Assembly: GCF_009646115.1 (NCBI RefSeq)
Contig: NZ_CP045720.1
Coordinates: 3,100,001-3,164,000 of the forward strand
Direction: 5' to 3'
DNA: 64,000 nt
From: Pantoea eucalypti
GTDB taxonomy: Bacteria; Pseudomonadota; Gammaproteobacteria; Enterobacterales; Enterobacteriaceae
The position numbers were made by a program, and so were the translations under genes. The stretch's first letter is position 1. Each line of letters opens with the position of its first letter. The notes under the pieces were generated by a model. The model made no database searches and was not told where the DNA came from. It was given only the letters and a program-made list of their open reading frames with translations. Below, piece by piece: positions 36,841 to 46,562 of this stretch.

Positions 36841-36879
36841 AAAACACAAAAAAGCCCGTGACTTTTCAGTCACGGGCTT
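36841..36879 (-). terminator. Terminator of tig
   Basis: AAGCCCGTGACT/AGTCACGGGCTT, a 12-bp perfect stem with a TTTC loop, followed on the minus strand by TTTTTTGTGTTTTG. Very strong. Confidence 0.95.
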
Positions 36880-36902
36880 AGCACAGACAGTTAAATGTGA
36901 GA

Positions 36903-38207
36903 TCAGGCCTGAGCGGTCTGATTCATCAGATCCTGGAAGTTGGTCTCTTTCTCAGTCACTTTAGCTTTCGCCAGGACTGCTTCAACCGCTTGCTCTTCCA
37001 GCGCGACGTTGCGCATATTGTTCATCAGCTCGTTATTCTTGCTGTAGAACTCGATCACTTCCTGCGGATCTTCATACGCAGAAGCCATCTCTTCGATCAT
37101 GGTGCTTACGCGTGCTTCGTCAGCTTTCAGCTCATGGGTACGAATCACTTCGCCCAGCAGCAGACCGACAACAACACGGCGTTTAGCCTGCTCTTCGAAC
37201 AGTTCGCGTGGCAGTTCCAGCGCCTGCTGTTCGTTGCCACCGAAACGCTGTGCAGCCTGACGACGCAGAACGTCGATTTCGCTGTCAACCAGCGCAGCTG
37301 GCACGTCGATTTCGTTAGCTTCAACCAGACCGTCGATCGCCTGCGTTTTGATGCGGTTACGGATAGCGCCTTTCAGCTCGCGATCCATGTTCTTACGCAC
37401 TTCGGTACGCAGACCGGCAACTGAACCATCTTCAACGCCGAAACGTTTGATGAACTCTTCAGTCAGCTCTGGCAGTTCGCGCGTTTCAACTTTCTTCAGC
37501 ACGATCTCGAACTTCGCATCTTTCCCTTTCAGGGTTTCTGCGTGGTAGTCGTCCGGGAATTTCACATCGATAGTGAAAGTCTCGCCCGCTTTGTGACCCA
37601 CAACGCCTTCTTCAAAGCCTGGGATCATGCGGCCCTGGCCCATGGCCAGAACGAAATCAGTGGCTTTGCCGCCTTCGAACTCTTCACCGTCAACAGAACC
37701 GTTGAAATCGATAGTGGCACGATCTTCCGGGCCTGCAGCAGCGTCGCTTTCGATCCAGTTGGCCTGCTGCTTACGCAGCGTGTCCAGCATGGTATCAACG
37801 TCAGCGTCAGTGACTTCAACGACTGGTTTTTCGACTTCGATGTTTTCCAGGCCTTTCAGCTCAACTTCCGGATAAACTTCGAATTCAACCGCGTAAGTGA
37901 AATCCTGACCTTCTTTGTACTCACCTGGCACGTAGTTTGGTGCGCCAGCCGGGTTAATTTTTTCTTTGATGATGGCGTCAACGAAGTTGCGCGTCATCAG
38001 CTCGCCCAGCACGTCCTGACGGACAGAAGCGCCATAACGCTGCGCAACGATGTTCATCGGCACTTTGCCTTTACGGAAACCATCGATACGGACTTTCCTG
38101 GCAACGTCAACCAGTTCTTTTTTTACTGCACTTTCGATGCTGTCAGCTGCAACAGTAATCGTAATGCGACGGCCCAGGCCCTGAGTGGTTTCTACAGAAA
38201 CTTGCAT
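36903..38207 (-). CDS. tig: Trigger factor
   Basis: 434-aa ribosome-associated chaperone and peptidyl-prolyl isomerase. The N-terminal domain carries the ribosome-docking signature GFRKGKVP (about residues 43-50). The FKBP-like PPIase domain (~150-245) includes [20 protein letters not shown] and [14 protein letters not shown] [12 protein letters not shown]. The C-terminal arm domain completes it. It is slightly longer than E. coli Tig (432). The adjacency tig-clpP-clpX-lon is conserved. Confidence 0.98.
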   Translation of the reverse strand: MQVSVETTQGLGRRITITVAADSIESAVKKELVDVARKVRIDGFRKGKVPMNIVAQRYGASVRQDVLGELMTRNFVDAIIKEKINPAGAPNYVPGEYKEGQDFTYAVEFEVYPEVELKGLENIEVEKPVVEVTDADVDTMLDTLRKQQANWIESDAAAGPEDRATIDFNGSVDGEEFEGGKATDFVLAMGQGRMIPGFEEGVVGHKAGETFTIDVKFPDDYHAETLKGKDAKFEIVLKKVETRELPELTEEFIKRFGVEDGSVAGLRTEVRKNMDRELKGAIRNRIKTQAIDGLVEANEIDVPAALVDSEIDVLRRQAAQRFGGNEQQALELPRELFEEQAKRRVVVGLLLGEVIRTHELKADEARVSTMIEEMASAYEDPQEVIEFYSKNNELMNNMRNVALEEQAVEAVLAKAKVTEKETNFQDLMNQTAQA

Positions 38208-38466
38208 CTTGTTACCTCAAAAAATCACGTGCTCGGTCAACTTCAGACACCACACATAGTGAAATGCGCCGTATCCAACAACCGGGACGGCTTCCGTGAA
38301 GAGAACCTGATCCCTGTTACCAGAAGCGTCCCGAAGACATTCCGGAAAAATAGACGCAGCATTATAGCGGCATCGCTGGAATGAGTCGAGGACGCTAACT
38401 CACCACTTTTCAGCAGGTTTGCTGCTTTTTTGAGCCAGGGATCGCGTTTTTCACTAAATAAAAGAA

Positions 38467-38488
38467 AAAACGGCCCGCAGGCCGTTTT
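38467..38488 (-). terminator. Terminator of bolA
   Basis: AAAACGGCC/GGCCGTTTT with a 4-nt loop; the minus strand continues as TTCTTTTATTT. Located 12 bp after bolA. Confidence 0.88.
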
Positions 38489-38500
38489 GGAGAAGGGAGG

Positions 38501-38815
38501 TCAGGCGAGTGTACCGGCACCGCGGCAGTTAGGCGAAGCCAGTACGGTATCCTGCAATCCTTCCCACTCTTTCAGTGTGTAAGTATGCAGGGCTAAGGCA
38601 TGAACGCTGCCCGCTAATTCAGCCGCCAGCTCGCCATAAATTAAGCGATGACGCGCCAGAAAGCGCTGGCCTGCAAAACAGTCGCTGACAATGACCACTT
38701 TGAAGTGACTTTCTGAGCCGGCAGGAACGTTGTGCCGGTAGCTTTCGTCATGCACTTCCAGATGAGCTGGCTGAAATGCCACACGCAGCTTTTCTTCTAT
38801 TTGTTCGCGGATCAT
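38501..38815 (-). CDS. bolA: BolA, stress and morphology regulator
   Basis: 104-aa BolA-family protein that partners monothiol glutaredoxin for Fe-S handling and influences cell shape and biofilm in stationary phase. [20 protein letters not shown] leads into the conserved [18 protein letters not shown] (about 25-42) with a His that can act as Fe-S ligand, and [13 protein letters not shown] plus [13 protein letters not shown] near the end. The order yajG-bolA-tig is as in E. coli. A gearbox promoter was not clear. Confidence 0.97.
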   Translation of the reverse strand: MIREQIEEKLRVAFQPAHLEVHDESYRHNVPAGSESHFKVVIVSDCFAGQRFLARHRLIYGELAAELAGSVHALALHTYTLKEWEGLQDTVLASPNCRGAGTLA

Positions 38816-39101
38816 GGCTATTACTCCTCAATGGCGAGCGCTGTGCCCCATCTCATTCAATCTTAGTCGCTTTTAGTGCGCTTACCCGTCAGCAGAGGCT
38901 AAATATTGCATTTTATGTCAGCCCGCCTCCGACGCGCATAATAACGTAGCTGAAACGAACAGCAAACTAACCTGTCAGAGAAGGGGCTTAAAACGGTTTC
39001 AGACACAATTTCACCGGCAACAGGGCTTTTTTCACTGCCGGGCAATGCTATGATGCCTCCAGTTTTTGCAAACCAACCCCCTGACACCAACGAGAAAAAG
39101 T

Positions 39102-39680
39102 ATGTTGAAAAAACTGTTATTCCCACTGTTGGCTGCGTTCATTTTAGCCGGCTGTGCAACCAGCAATAATACCCTGACAATCCAGCCTAAAATTCAGTTG
39201 CCACAGCAGGACCCGGGCCTGATGGGCGTAACCGTCAGCATCAACGGTGCCGACCAGCGTAAAGATCAGGCGCTGGCAAAAGTAAACCGTGATGGTCAGC
39301 TAGTGACCTTAACACCTTCGCGCGATCTGCGTTTCCTGCTGCAGGAAGTGCTGGAGAAGCAGATGACCGCTCGCGGTTATATGGTTGGTCCTAATGGCGC
39401 GGTAGACCTTCAGATTGTGGTTAACAACCTCTATGCTGACGTGACGCAGGGCAATGTGCGCTATAGCATCACCACCAAAGCGGACATCTCGATCATTGCG
39501 ACCGCAAAAAACGGCAACAAACAGGTTAAAAACTACCGCCAGACTTACAGCGTAGAAGGCGCGTTCAACGCCAGTAACCAGAAGATCACCAACGCGGTTA
39601 ACTCCACCATGAGCGATGTGATCGCGGATATGGCGCAGGACACCAGCGTCAACGACTTCATCAAGCAAAACGCCCGTTAA
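39102..39680 (+). CDS. yajG: YajG lipoprotein
   Basis: 192-aa predicted lipoprotein of unknown function. Start ATG 39102 gives signal peptide MLKKLLFPLLAAFILAGC, with the lipidated Cys at 18. The body belongs to the YajG family, with LDRGRDLRF-like TPSRDLRFLLQEVLEKQM and YSVEGAFNASNQKITNAVN. It is divergent from bolA and co-directional with ampG, 57 bp upstream; a hairpin lies between them. Confidence 0.94.
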   Translation: MLKKLLFPLLAAFILAGCATSNNTLTIQPKIQLPQQDPGLMGVTVSINGADQRKDQALAKVNRDGQLVTLTPSRDLRFLLQEVLEKQMTARGYMVGPNGAVDLQIVVNNLYADVTQGNVRYSITTKADISIIATAKNGNKQVKNYRQTYSVEGAFNASNQKITNAVNSTMSDVIADMAQDTSVNDFIKQNAR

Positions 39681-39694
39681 CACCCTCTCTCTTC

Positions 39695-39719
39695 TGCCCT
39701 GCCTTGTGCAGGGCATTTT
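39695..39719 (+). terminator. Hairpin between yajG and ampG
   Basis: TGCCCTGC/GCAGGGCA with a 5-nt loop followed by TTTT. A weak terminator or attenuator within what is an operon in E. coli. Confidence 0.5.
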
Positions 39720-39737
39720 GTTATCTGCAGGATCCGC

Positions 39738-41228
39738 ATGAACCACTACCTTCGCCTCTTCAGCCAGAAAAACGCCGCCGTATTGTTGCTCCTTGGGTTC
39801 GCTTCGGGATTGCCGCTGGCACTGACATCGGGCACGTTGCAGGCGTGGATGACGGTGGAAAATGTCGATTTAAAAACCATTGGCTTCTTTTCGCTGGTCG
39901 GCCAGGCCTACGTCTTTAAATTTCTCTGGTCACCCATGATGGACCGCTATACGCCGCCGTTTCTGGGCCGCCGCCGCGGCTGGTTGCTGCTCAGTCAGCT
40001 GGCGCTGGTGGGGGGGATTTTCGCGATGGGATTTCTGCAACCAGGACGCGATCTGACCCTGATGGCCGCGCTGGCGGTGCTGATCGCTTTCTGCTCCGCC
40101 TCTCAGGATATTGTCTTTGATGCCTGGAAAACGGATATCCTGCCACCTGAAGAACGTGGCAGCGGTGCCGCGATTACCGTGCTGGGTTATCGTCTGGCGA
40201 TGCTGATTTCAGGCGGACTGGCGTTGTGGCTGGCTGACCGCTATCTGGGCTGGCAGGCAACCTACTGGCTGATGGCGCTGATGATGGTGCCGGGTATTAT
40301 CGCGACGCTTGCGGCCAGCGAGCCCGACACACGCATCTCTACCCCACATTCGCTGCGTCAGGCGGTTGTTGATCCCCTTAAGGATTTTTTCCAGCGTAAC
40401 AACGCCTGGTTGCTGATTACCCTGATTATTCTTTACAAGCTGGGCGATGCATTCGCCGCCTCGCTGACCACCACCTTTTTGATTCGTGGCGTCGGCTTCA
40501 ATGCCGGTGACGTCGGCCTGGTCAACAAGACGCTGGGCCTGCTGGCGACGATTATCGGGGCGCTCTATGGCGGTGTTCTGATGCAGCGTCTGAGTCTGTT
40601 CCGGGCACTGATGATTTTCGGCGTGCTGCAGGCAGTCTCAAACTTTGGTTACTGGCTGCTGGCGGTGACCGACAAACAATTGTGGAGTATGGCCAGCGCG
40701 GTTTTTGTTGAAAACCTGTGCGGCGGCATGGGCACGGCGGCCTTCGTGGCCCTGTTAATGACCCTTTGCAACAAATCCTTCTCTGCAACACAGTTTGCCC
40801 TGCTGTCGGCGCTCTCAGCCGTTGGTCGGGTCTATGTTGGCCCGGCTGCGGGCTGGCTGGTTGAACTCTGGGGCTGGCCAACATTTTATGCTTTTACGGT
40901 ATTTGCGGGACTGCCTGGGCTGCTACTGCTGACTTTTTGTCGACACACACTGAATCAGGTCGAGCAAAGTGGCAATTTCCTCACACGAAGCTACTATCCT
41001 CATGGTTATCGCTGGACTAATCGTCTGTTTGCAGCCGGATGCGGCGTACTGGCTCTCTGGCTGGTAGCGCTGGCACTGAACGCACTGGGACTGACTGCGC
41101 TGGCACCGCTGCTGACCCGCCTGTTCGAGCTGGGCATGACCCTCTCCTTACTGGCGGTGCTTGCCGGGGTGTTGCTGGACTACCGGGCGCTGAAGAAAAC
41201 GCCGGTGTTACCTGCATCAGATGCTTAA
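39738..41228 (+). CDS. ampG: AmpG, anhydromuropeptide permease
   Basis: Inner-membrane major facilitator protein that imports GlcNAc-anhydroMurNAc peptides for cell-wall recycling, and so indirectly supplies the AmpR effector for beta-lactamase induction. It is 496 aa with about 14 hydrophobic segments. Family features include LLLGFASGLPLALTSGTLQA at the N-terminus, the MFS motif around FLGRRRGWLL (~75-84) and FKFLWSPMMDRY just before it, plus DAWKTDILPPEERGSGAA (~133). The C-terminal tail KKTPVLPASDA is cytosolic. Confidence 0.96.
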   Translation: MNHYLRLFSQKNAAVLLLLGFASGLPLALTSGTLQAWMTVENVDLKTIGFFSLVGQAYVFKFLWSPMMDRYTPPFLGRRRGWLLLSQLALVGGIFAMGFLQPGRDLTLMAALAVLIAFCSASQDIVFDAWKTDILPPEERGSGAAITVLGYRLAMLISGGLALWLADRYLGWQATYWLMALMMVPGIIATLAASEPDTRISTPHSLRQAVVDPLKDFFQRNNAWLLITLIILYKLGDAFAASLTTTFLIRGVGFNAGDVGLVNKTLGLLATIIGALYGGVLMQRLSLFRALMIFGVLQAVSNFGYWLLAVTDKQLWSMASAVFVENLCGGMGTAAFVALLMTLCNKSFSATQFALLSALSAVGRVYVGPAAGWLVELWGWPTFYAFTVFAGLPGLLLLTFCRHTLNQVEQSGNFLTRSYYPHGYRWTNRLFAAGCGVLALWLVALALNALGLTALAPLLTRLFELGMTLSLLAVLAGVLLDYRALKKTPVLPASDA

Positions 41229-41511
41229 GTAAAATCGATAGGTTAACGAACGGCGACTTATTTTATGCCATGCCGATAAGTCGCCATCATTTATCATCGC
41301 GTGTTATTTTTAAAAAATAAGAATATGACCTGAGGAGGCGTAGCGGAAATACTAAAAACCGGTGAGCAATTACTTTAGTTAAATTTCATCGCGCAAATGA
41401 TGCAGACTTGTTAAATATTTGGGAGTTAAAAGTAAGGGTTATTCCTTTCCCTGATTTTTTTACGGTTACTTCCATTGGTTTTTGTTATATTGATGCCAAC
41501 TGCTTGTCTGC

Positions 41512-41526
41512 GTTAATTATTTGTCA
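41512..41526. promoter_or_regulatory. Candidate ArcA box upstream of cyoA
   Basis: GTTAATTATTTGTCA contains two GTTA-type half-repeats spaced 11 bp, fitting the ArcA-P direct-repeat consensus GTTAATTAAATGTTA. ArcA represses cyo when oxygen is low in E. coli. The site is about 70 bp upstream of the -35 box. Confidence 0.55.
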
Positions 41527-41594
41527 CCTGGCGCAACATCTGTGACACCCTTAGCAAAAGGTGTCAACACGTATCTGACACATCCTTAAGCTGG

Positions 41595-41623
41595 TTTACA
41601 CTGCATAAACCTTCCCGTAAAAT
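41595..41623 (+). promoter_or_regulatory. Sigma-70 promoter of cyoABCDE
   Basis: TTTACA (41595-41600), a 17-bp spacer, then TAAAAT (41618-41623). Predicted start near 41631 leaves a leader of about 40 nt before cyoA. Confidence 0.7.
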
Positions 41624-41672
41624 GCGCGCACACTTAAACGACAATAGAGCCCTTTGTCATTGAGGTCGTTAA

Positions 41673-42599
41673 ATGAGACTCAGTAAATACAATAAAAGTT
41701 TGGGGATTTTGTCATTAATTGCAGGCACTTTATTAATGAGTGGCTGCGATAGTGCATTGTTAAATCCCAAAGGACAGATTGCACTGGAGCAACGTTCGCT
41801 GATACTGACTGCCTTTGGCCTGATGTTGATCGTCGTGATTCCCGCAGTCCTGATGGCCGTGGTGTTTGCCTGGAAATATCGGGCATCCAACACGAATGCG
41901 AAGTACAGCCCTAACTGGTCACACTCTAACAAAGTGGAAGCCGTGGTCTGGACCATTCCGATCCTGATCATTATCTTCCTCAGTGTGCTGACCTGGAAAT
42001 CGACCCACGCACTGGAGCCCAGCAAACCGCTGCAATCTGATGTGAAACCGGTTGAGATCGATGTGGTTGCACTGGACTGGAAATGGTTGTTCATTTACCC
42101 GGAGCAGGGTATTGCGACCGTGAACCAGATTGCCTTCCCGGCAAACACTCCGGTGAACTTCAAAATTACGTCTAACTCCGTCATGAATTCTTTCTTCATC
42201 CCAACGCTCGGCAGCCAGATTTATGCGATGGCTGGTATGCAGACCAAACTGCATCTGATTGCGAATGAGCCGGGAATTTTCGACGGTATCTCTGCGAACT
42301 TCAGTGGTCGTGGTTTCTCTGGCATGAAGTTTAAAGCCATTGCAACCAAAGACGATGCGGAATTCCAGCAGTGGGTGGCTAAAGTTAAAGCAGCCCCTAA
42401 CACGCTGACTACTATGGATGATTTCGAGAAAGTGGCTGTGCCAAGCGAAAATCACCCGGTGGAATATTTCTCTTCAGCTGATCCTAAATTGTTCATGCAA
42501 GTCATCGACAAGTTCAAGATGAGCCACGGGAAAATGGACATGCCACAGCATGAAGGTATGGACATGAGTCACGCCGCTTCCGCGGGAGCCGAGGAATAA
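41673..42599 (+). CDS. cyoA: CyoA, cytochrome bo3 ubiquinol oxidase subunit II
   Basis: 308-aa inner-membrane lipoprotein subunit of the aerobic terminal oxidase. The signal peptide ends in MSGC with lipidated Cys25. Two membrane helices follow (~45-70, ~88-110), then a periplasmic cupredoxin-like domain (~125-230) that lacks the copper ligands of cytochrome c oxidase, as expected for a quinol oxidase. The C-terminal tail is Met/His-rich ([20 protein letters not shown]), a variable feature. cyoB starts 4 bp later. Confidence 0.97.
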   Translation: MRLSKYNKSLGILSLIAGTLLMSGCDSALLNPKGQIALEQRSLILTAFGLMLIVVIPAVLMAVVFAWKYRASNTNAKYSPNWSHSNKVEAVVWTIPILIIIFLSVLTWKSTHALEPSKPLQSDVKPVEIDVVALDWKWLFIYPEQGIATVNQIAFPANTPVNFKITSNSVMNSFFIPTLGSQIYAMAGMQTKLHLIANEPGIFDGISANFSGRGFSGMKFKAIATKDDAEFQQWVAKVKAAPNTLTTMDDFEKVAVPSENHPVEYFSSADPKLFMQVIDKFKMSHGKMDMPQHEGMDMSHAASAGAEE

Positions 42600-42603
42600 T
42601 ACG

Positions 42604-44586
42604 ATGTTCGGAAAATTAACACTTGATGCAGTGCCGTACCATGAGCCGATTATCATGGTTACGGTTGCCGCTATCCTGATAGGTGGTGCGGCGCTGGTCG
42701 CTGCGATTACCTATTTTGGTAAGTGGAAATATCTGTGGTCTGAATGGCTGACGTCAATCGACCACAAACGCCTGGGTATCATGTACATCATCATGGCATT
42801 CGTCATGCTGATTCGTGGTTTCGCTGATGCCATTATGATGCGTACCCAGCAGGTTATGGCTTCGGCCGGTGAAGCGGGCATTCTGCCACCGCACCACTAC
42901 GACCAGATCTTTACCGCGCACGGCGTGATTATGATCTTCTTCGTGGCGATGCCTTTCGTGGTTGGCCTGATGAACATCGCCGTTCCGTTGCAGATTGGTG
43001 CACGTGACGTCGCGTTCCCGTTCCTGAACAACCTGAGCTTCTGGTTTACTGCGGTCGGTGTGATCCTGGTTAACCTGTCGCTGGGCGTGGGCGAGTTCGC
43101 ACAGACCGGCTGGCTGGCTTATCCGCCGCTTTCCGGCGCGGAGTACAGTCCCGGCGTCGGGGTCGATTACTGGATCTGGAGCCTTCAGCTTTCAGGTATT
43201 GGTACGACCTTAACCGGTATTAACTTCTTCGTGACTATCCTGAAGATGCGCGCACCGGGCATGAGCCTGTTCAAAATGCCGGTCTTTACCTGGACCGCGC
43301 TGTGCACCAACGTCCTGATCATCGCTGCGTTCCCGGTTCTGACCGTGACCCTGGCGCTGTTGACCCTTGATCGTTATCTCGGCTTCCATTTCTTCACCAA
43401 TGAAATGGGCGGGAACATGATGATGTACGTCAACCTGATCTGGGTCTGGGGCCATCCGGAAGTGTATATCCTGGTACTGCCGGTGTTTGGTGTGTTCGCA
43501 GAGATTACCGCGACCTTCTCCAAAAAACGTCTGTTTGGTTATACCTCTCTGGTGTGGGCGACCATCGCCATTACCGTGCTGTCGTTTATCGTCTGGTTGC
43601 ACCACTTCTTCACCATGGGTGCAGGTGCCAACGTTAACGCCTTCTTCGGTATCATGACGATGATCATCGCGATTCCGACCGGGGTTAAAATCTTTAACTG
43701 GCTGTTCACCATGTATCAGGGCCGCATTCAGATGCACTCTGCCATGTTGTGGACCGTTGGCTTCCTGGTAACCTTCTCTGTAGGGGGTATGACCGGCGTA
43801 CTGCTGGCCGTTCCGGGCGCTGACTTTATTCTGCATAACAGCCTGTTCCTGATTGCTCACTTCCACAACGTTATCATCGGTGGTGTGGTCTTCGGTTGTA
43901 TGGCAGGCGTGACCTACTGGTTCCCGAAAGCATTCGGCTTCACCCTGAACGAAACCTGGGGTAAGCGCGCATTCTGGTTCTGGATCATTGGCTTTTTCGT
44001 TGCCTTTATGCCGCTGTACGCACTGGGCTTCATGGGCATGACCCGTCGTCTGAGCCAGGATATCGATCCACAGTTCCACCCTCTTCTGGTGGTTGCGGCG
44101 GTCGGTGCTGGTCTGATTGCAATGGGTATCCTGTGTCAGCTGACCATGTTCTACGTTTCAGTACGTGACCGTGATCAGAACCGTGATGTGACAGGTGACC
44201 CGTGGGGCGGTCGTACGCTGGAGTGGGCAACCTCTTCACCACCACCGTTCTATAACTTTGCTGTCATCCCACATGTGCATGAGCGTGATGCTTTCTGGGA
44301 AATGAAAGAGAAAGGCGAAGCGTACAAACAGCCGGCATCTTATGAAGAGATTCATATGCCGAAAAACAGTGGTGCTGCAATCGTCATCTGCGCATTCGCT
44401 ACTGTAATGGGCTTCGCGCTGATCTGGCATATCTGGTGGATGGCTGGTCTTTCCTTCCTCGGCATGATCGTTACCTGGATCGTGAAGAGCTTCGACGAAG
44501 ACGTGGATTACTACGTTCCGGTTGCTGAAGTTCAGAAGATTGAAAACCAGCACTTTGACGAAATCAGCAAAGCAGGTCTGAAATAA
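42604..44586 (+). CDS. cyoB: CyoB, cytochrome bo3 ubiquinol oxidase subunit I
   Basis: 660-aa catalytic subunit reducing oxygen to water and pumping protons. It carries the six His ligands: [11 protein letters not shown] (low-spin heme, ~106), WGHPEVYI (CuB His with the cross-linked Tyr), HHFFTMG (CuB pair, ~333-334) and [12 protein letters not shown] (heme o and heme b, ~419/421). About 15 membrane helices are present. The cyoC start overlaps the stop by one base (TAATG), indicating coupling. Confidence 0.98.
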   Translation: MFGKLTLDAVPYHEPIIMVTVAAILIGGAALVAAITYFGKWKYLWSEWLTSIDHKRLGIMYIIMAFVMLIRGFADAIMMRTQQVMASAGEAGILPPHHYDQIFTAHGVIMIFFVAMPFVVGLMNIAVPLQIGARDVAFPFLNNLSFWFTAVGVILVNLSLGVGEFAQTGWLAYPPLSGAEYSPGVGVDYWIWSLQLSGIGTTLTGINFFVTILKMRAPGMSLFKMPVFTWTALCTNVLIIAAFPVLTVTLALLTLDRYLGFHFFTNEMGGNMMMYVNLIWVWGHPEVYILVLPVFGVFAEITATFSKKRLFGYTSLVWATIAITVLSFIVWLHHFFTMGAGANVNAFFGIMTMIIAIPTGVKIFNWLFTMYQGRIQMHSAMLWTVGFLVTFSVGGMTGVLLAVPGADFILHNSLFLIAHFHNVIIGGVVFGCMAGVTYWFPKAFGFTLNETWGKRAFWFWIIGFFVAFMPLYALGFMGMTRRLSQDIDPQFHPLLVVAAVGAGLIAMGILCQLTMFYVSVRDRDQNRDVTGDPWGGRTLEWATSSPPPFYNFAVIPHVHERDAFWEMKEKGEAYKQPASYEEIHMPKNSGAAIVICAFATVMGFALIWHIWWMAGLSFLGMIVTWIVKSFDEDVDYYVPVAEVQKIENQHFDEISKAGLK

Positions 44587-45200
44587 TGTCAACTGAAACT
44601 CTTAAACATCACCACGACGCCCATGCGGAGCATGGGCATCACGATGCAGGAGCCAATAAAGTCTTTGGCTTCTGGATCTACCTGATGAGTGACTGCATTA
44701 TCTTCGCAACCCTGTTTGCGACCTATGCTGTCATGGTCAACAACACTGCCGGTGGCCCGGCAGGTAAAGATATCTTTGAGCTGCCGTTTGTTCTGGTAGA
44801 AACCGCCCTGCTGCTGTTGAGTTCGATCACTTACGGCATGGCTGTTATCTCCATGAACAAGGAGCAAAAAGGTGCCGTTATCGGCTGGCTGGCGCTGACC
44901 TTCCTGTTCGGTCTGGGCTTCATCGGGATGGAAATCTATGAATTCCATCACCTGATTGCTGAAGGCTTTGGTCCGGATCGCAGTGGCTTCCTGTCTGGCT
45001 TCTTTACGCTGGTCGGTACTCACGGTCTGCACGTGACCTCCGGTCTGATCTGGATGCTGGTTCTGATGTTCCAGGTTTCTAAACGTGGCCTGAACGCGAC
45101 TAACCGCACCCGTATCATGTGTCTGAGCCTGTTCTGGCACTTCCTGGACGTGGTCTGGATTTGCGTCTTCACCGTTGTTTACCTGATGGGAGCCATGTAA
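44586..45200 (+). CDS. cyoC: CyoC, cytochrome bo3 subunit III
   Basis: 204-aa membrane subunit of the heme-copper oxidase subunit III family with five helices. A His-rich N-terminal extension ([19 protein letters not shown]) precedes [20 protein letters not shown]. The later conserved [20 protein letters not shown] and [14 protein letters not shown] segments are present. It stabilises the complex and is not catalytic. The start and stop both overlap neighbouring genes by one base. Confidence 0.97.
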   Translation: MSTETLKHHHDAHAEHGHHDAGANKVFGFWIYLMSDCIIFATLFATYAVMVNNTAGGPAGKDIFELPFVLVETALLLLSSITYGMAVISMNKEQKGAVIGWLALTFLFGLGFIGMEIYEFHHLIAEGFGPDRSGFLSGFFTLVGTHGLHVTSGLIWMLVLMFQVSKRGLNATNRTRIMCLSLFWHFLDVVWICVFTVVYLMGAM

Positions 45201-45529
45201 TGAGTCATTCTGTTAACGAACATGGCGCTTCACACGGTAGCGTGAAGTCCTACATGATCGGCTTCATCCTCTCTATCATCCTGACGGCCATCCCGTTCTG
45301 GATGGTAATGGATGGCAGTGCATCTCACGGTACTATCCTCGGTGTTGTTCTGGTTTGTGCGGTAATCCAGGTGCTGGTTCACCTGGTCTACTTCCTGCAC
45401 TTAGACAGCAAATCTGAGGGTGGCTGGAACATGGTAGCCATTGTTTTCTCGGCCATCATCATCCTGATTGTCGTAGTGGGCTCACTGTGGATCATGTGGA
45501 ACCTCAACTACAACATGATGCCTCACTAA
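45200..45529 (+). CDS. cyoD: CyoD, cytochrome bo3 subunit IV
   Basis: 109-aa small subunit with three membrane helices, needed for assembly of the CuB site in subunit I. Start ATG 45200 overlaps the cyoC stop (TAATG) and gives [20 protein letters not shown]; a longer frame from 45119 runs inside cyo[21 protein letters not shown] is the family signature. cyoE follows after 13 bp. Confidence 0.97.
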   Translation: MSHSVNEHGASHGSVKSYMIGFILSIILTAIPFWMVMDGSASHGTILGVVLVCAVIQVLVHLVYFLHLDSKSEGGWNMVAIVFSAIIILIVVVGSLWIMWNLNYNMMPH

Positions 45530-45542
45530 AGAGTCACGCGTA

Positions 45543-46430
45543 ATGTTTAAGCAATACCTGCAAGTTACAAAACCAGGAATTATTTTCGGGAATTTAATTT
45601 CTGTGATCGGCGGATTTCTGTTGGCTTCCAAAGGCAACACAGATTACGCCCTGTTTCTCATCACCCTGGTGGGCGTGTCACTGGTGGTTGCATCGGGTTG
45701 TGTTTTCAACAACGTGATTGACCGCGACATTGACATCAAGATGGAGAGAACCAGGAATCGGGTGCTGGTAAAAGGCCTCATCTCCGCGAAAGTAAGCCTG
45801 GTTTATGCCACTGTGCTGGGTATTGCCGGCTTTGCGTTGCTCTACTTCGGTGCTAATCCGCTGGCCATGTGGCTGGCGGTGATGGGCTTCGTGGTGTACG
45901 TGGGTATCTACAGTCTCTACATGAAGCGTAATTCCGTTTACGGAACGCTGATTGGCAGTCTGTCAGGTGCTGCGCCGCCGGTTATCGGCTACTGTGCAGT
46001 CTCTAACCAGTTTGATGCTGGTGCGTTAATCCTGCTGGCGATCTTTAGCCTGTGGCAGATGCCGCATTCGTACGCGATTGCTATCTTCCGCTTTAAAGAT
46101 TATCAGGCAGCGAACATCCCGGTTCTGCCGGTGGTGAAAGGCATTTCCGTGGCTAAGAATCATATTACGCTCTATATTCTGGCGTTTATGATTGCCACGC
46201 TGATGCTGACGCTGGGTGGCTACGCGGGTTACAAATATCTGGTTGTGGCTGCTGCGGTCAGCGTCTGGTGGCTGGGCATGGCGTTATCGGGTTACAAAAC
46301 CGCAGATGACCGTGTCTGGGCACGCAAGCTGTTTGTCTTTTCTATCGTGACCATCACCGCGCTGAGCGTGATGATGTCGGTAGATTCGCTGGCTCCGGCT
46401 TCAAAGGACCTGCTGACTTACGTCTGGTAA
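45543..46430 (+). CDS. cyoE: CyoE, protoheme IX farnesyltransferase
   Basis: Converts heme b to heme o for the high-spin site of cytochrome bo3. 295 aa with about nine membrane helices, UbiA superfamily. The first Asp-rich motif is [18 protein letters not shown] (about residues 57-74), which binds Mg-farnesyl diphosphate. A second polar loop lies at [20 protein letters not shown]. It is the last gene of the cyo operon and is followed by a strong terminator. Confidence 0.97.
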   Translation: MFKQYLQVTKPGIIFGNLISVIGGFLLASKGNTDYALFLITLVGVSLVVASGCVFNNVIDRDIDIKMERTRNRVLVKGLISAKVSLVYATVLGIAGFALLYFGANPLAMWLAVMGFVVYVGIYSLYMKRNSVYGTLIGSLSGAAPPVIGYCAVSNQFDAGALILLAIFSLWQMPHSYAIAIFRFKDYQAANIPVLPVVKGISVAKNHITLYILAFMIATLMLTLGGYAGYKYLVVAAAVSVWWLGMALSGYKTADDRVWARKLFVFSIVTITALSVMMSVDSLAPASKDLLTYVW

Positions 46431-46450
46431 CTGGCACCGATACAGCATGA

Positions 46451-46482
46451 AAAGGGCGCGATTATCGCGCCCTTTCTTTTTG
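46451..46482 (+). terminator. Terminator of cyoABCDE
   Basis: AAAGGGCGCGA/TCGCGCCCTTT with a 3-nt loop followed by CTTTTTG. 21 bp after cyoE. Confidence 0.93.
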
Positions 46483-46562
46483 TTACCACTGCTTAAAAAC
46501 TATTGTTTTACCCGCCCTGCCCCGCCACCTAGAATAAAAGCAGCACATTAACAGAGGTTGGA

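Larger units (their letters stand above)
41229..41672. other. 444-bp regulatory gap between ampG and cyoA
   Basis: No gene is seen. The gap holds a 10-bp perfect inverted repeat just after ampG (GGCGACTTAT at 41252-41261 with ATAAGTCGCC at 41276-41285), probably a transcript end. It also holds the cyo promoter, a candidate ArcA box and an AT-rich stretch at about 41290-41520. The AT-rich part has no ORF with a good ribosome-binding site. Confidence 0.6.

Noticed and set aside
37542..38384. 280-codon frame opposite tig extending into the tig leader
   Set aside because: Antisense to trigger factor with no ribosome-binding site or family features; composition typical of a shadow frame.
38816..38900. 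Possible gearbox promoter of bolA
   Set aside because: CTGCTGACGGGTAAG on the minus strand only loosely resembles the gearbox consensus; not strong enough to list.
43210..44079. Long open frame (289 codons) opposite cyoB
   Set aside because: Antisense to a conserved oxidase gene; the His/Gln/Asp-rich composition is what a membrane gene gives when read backwards.
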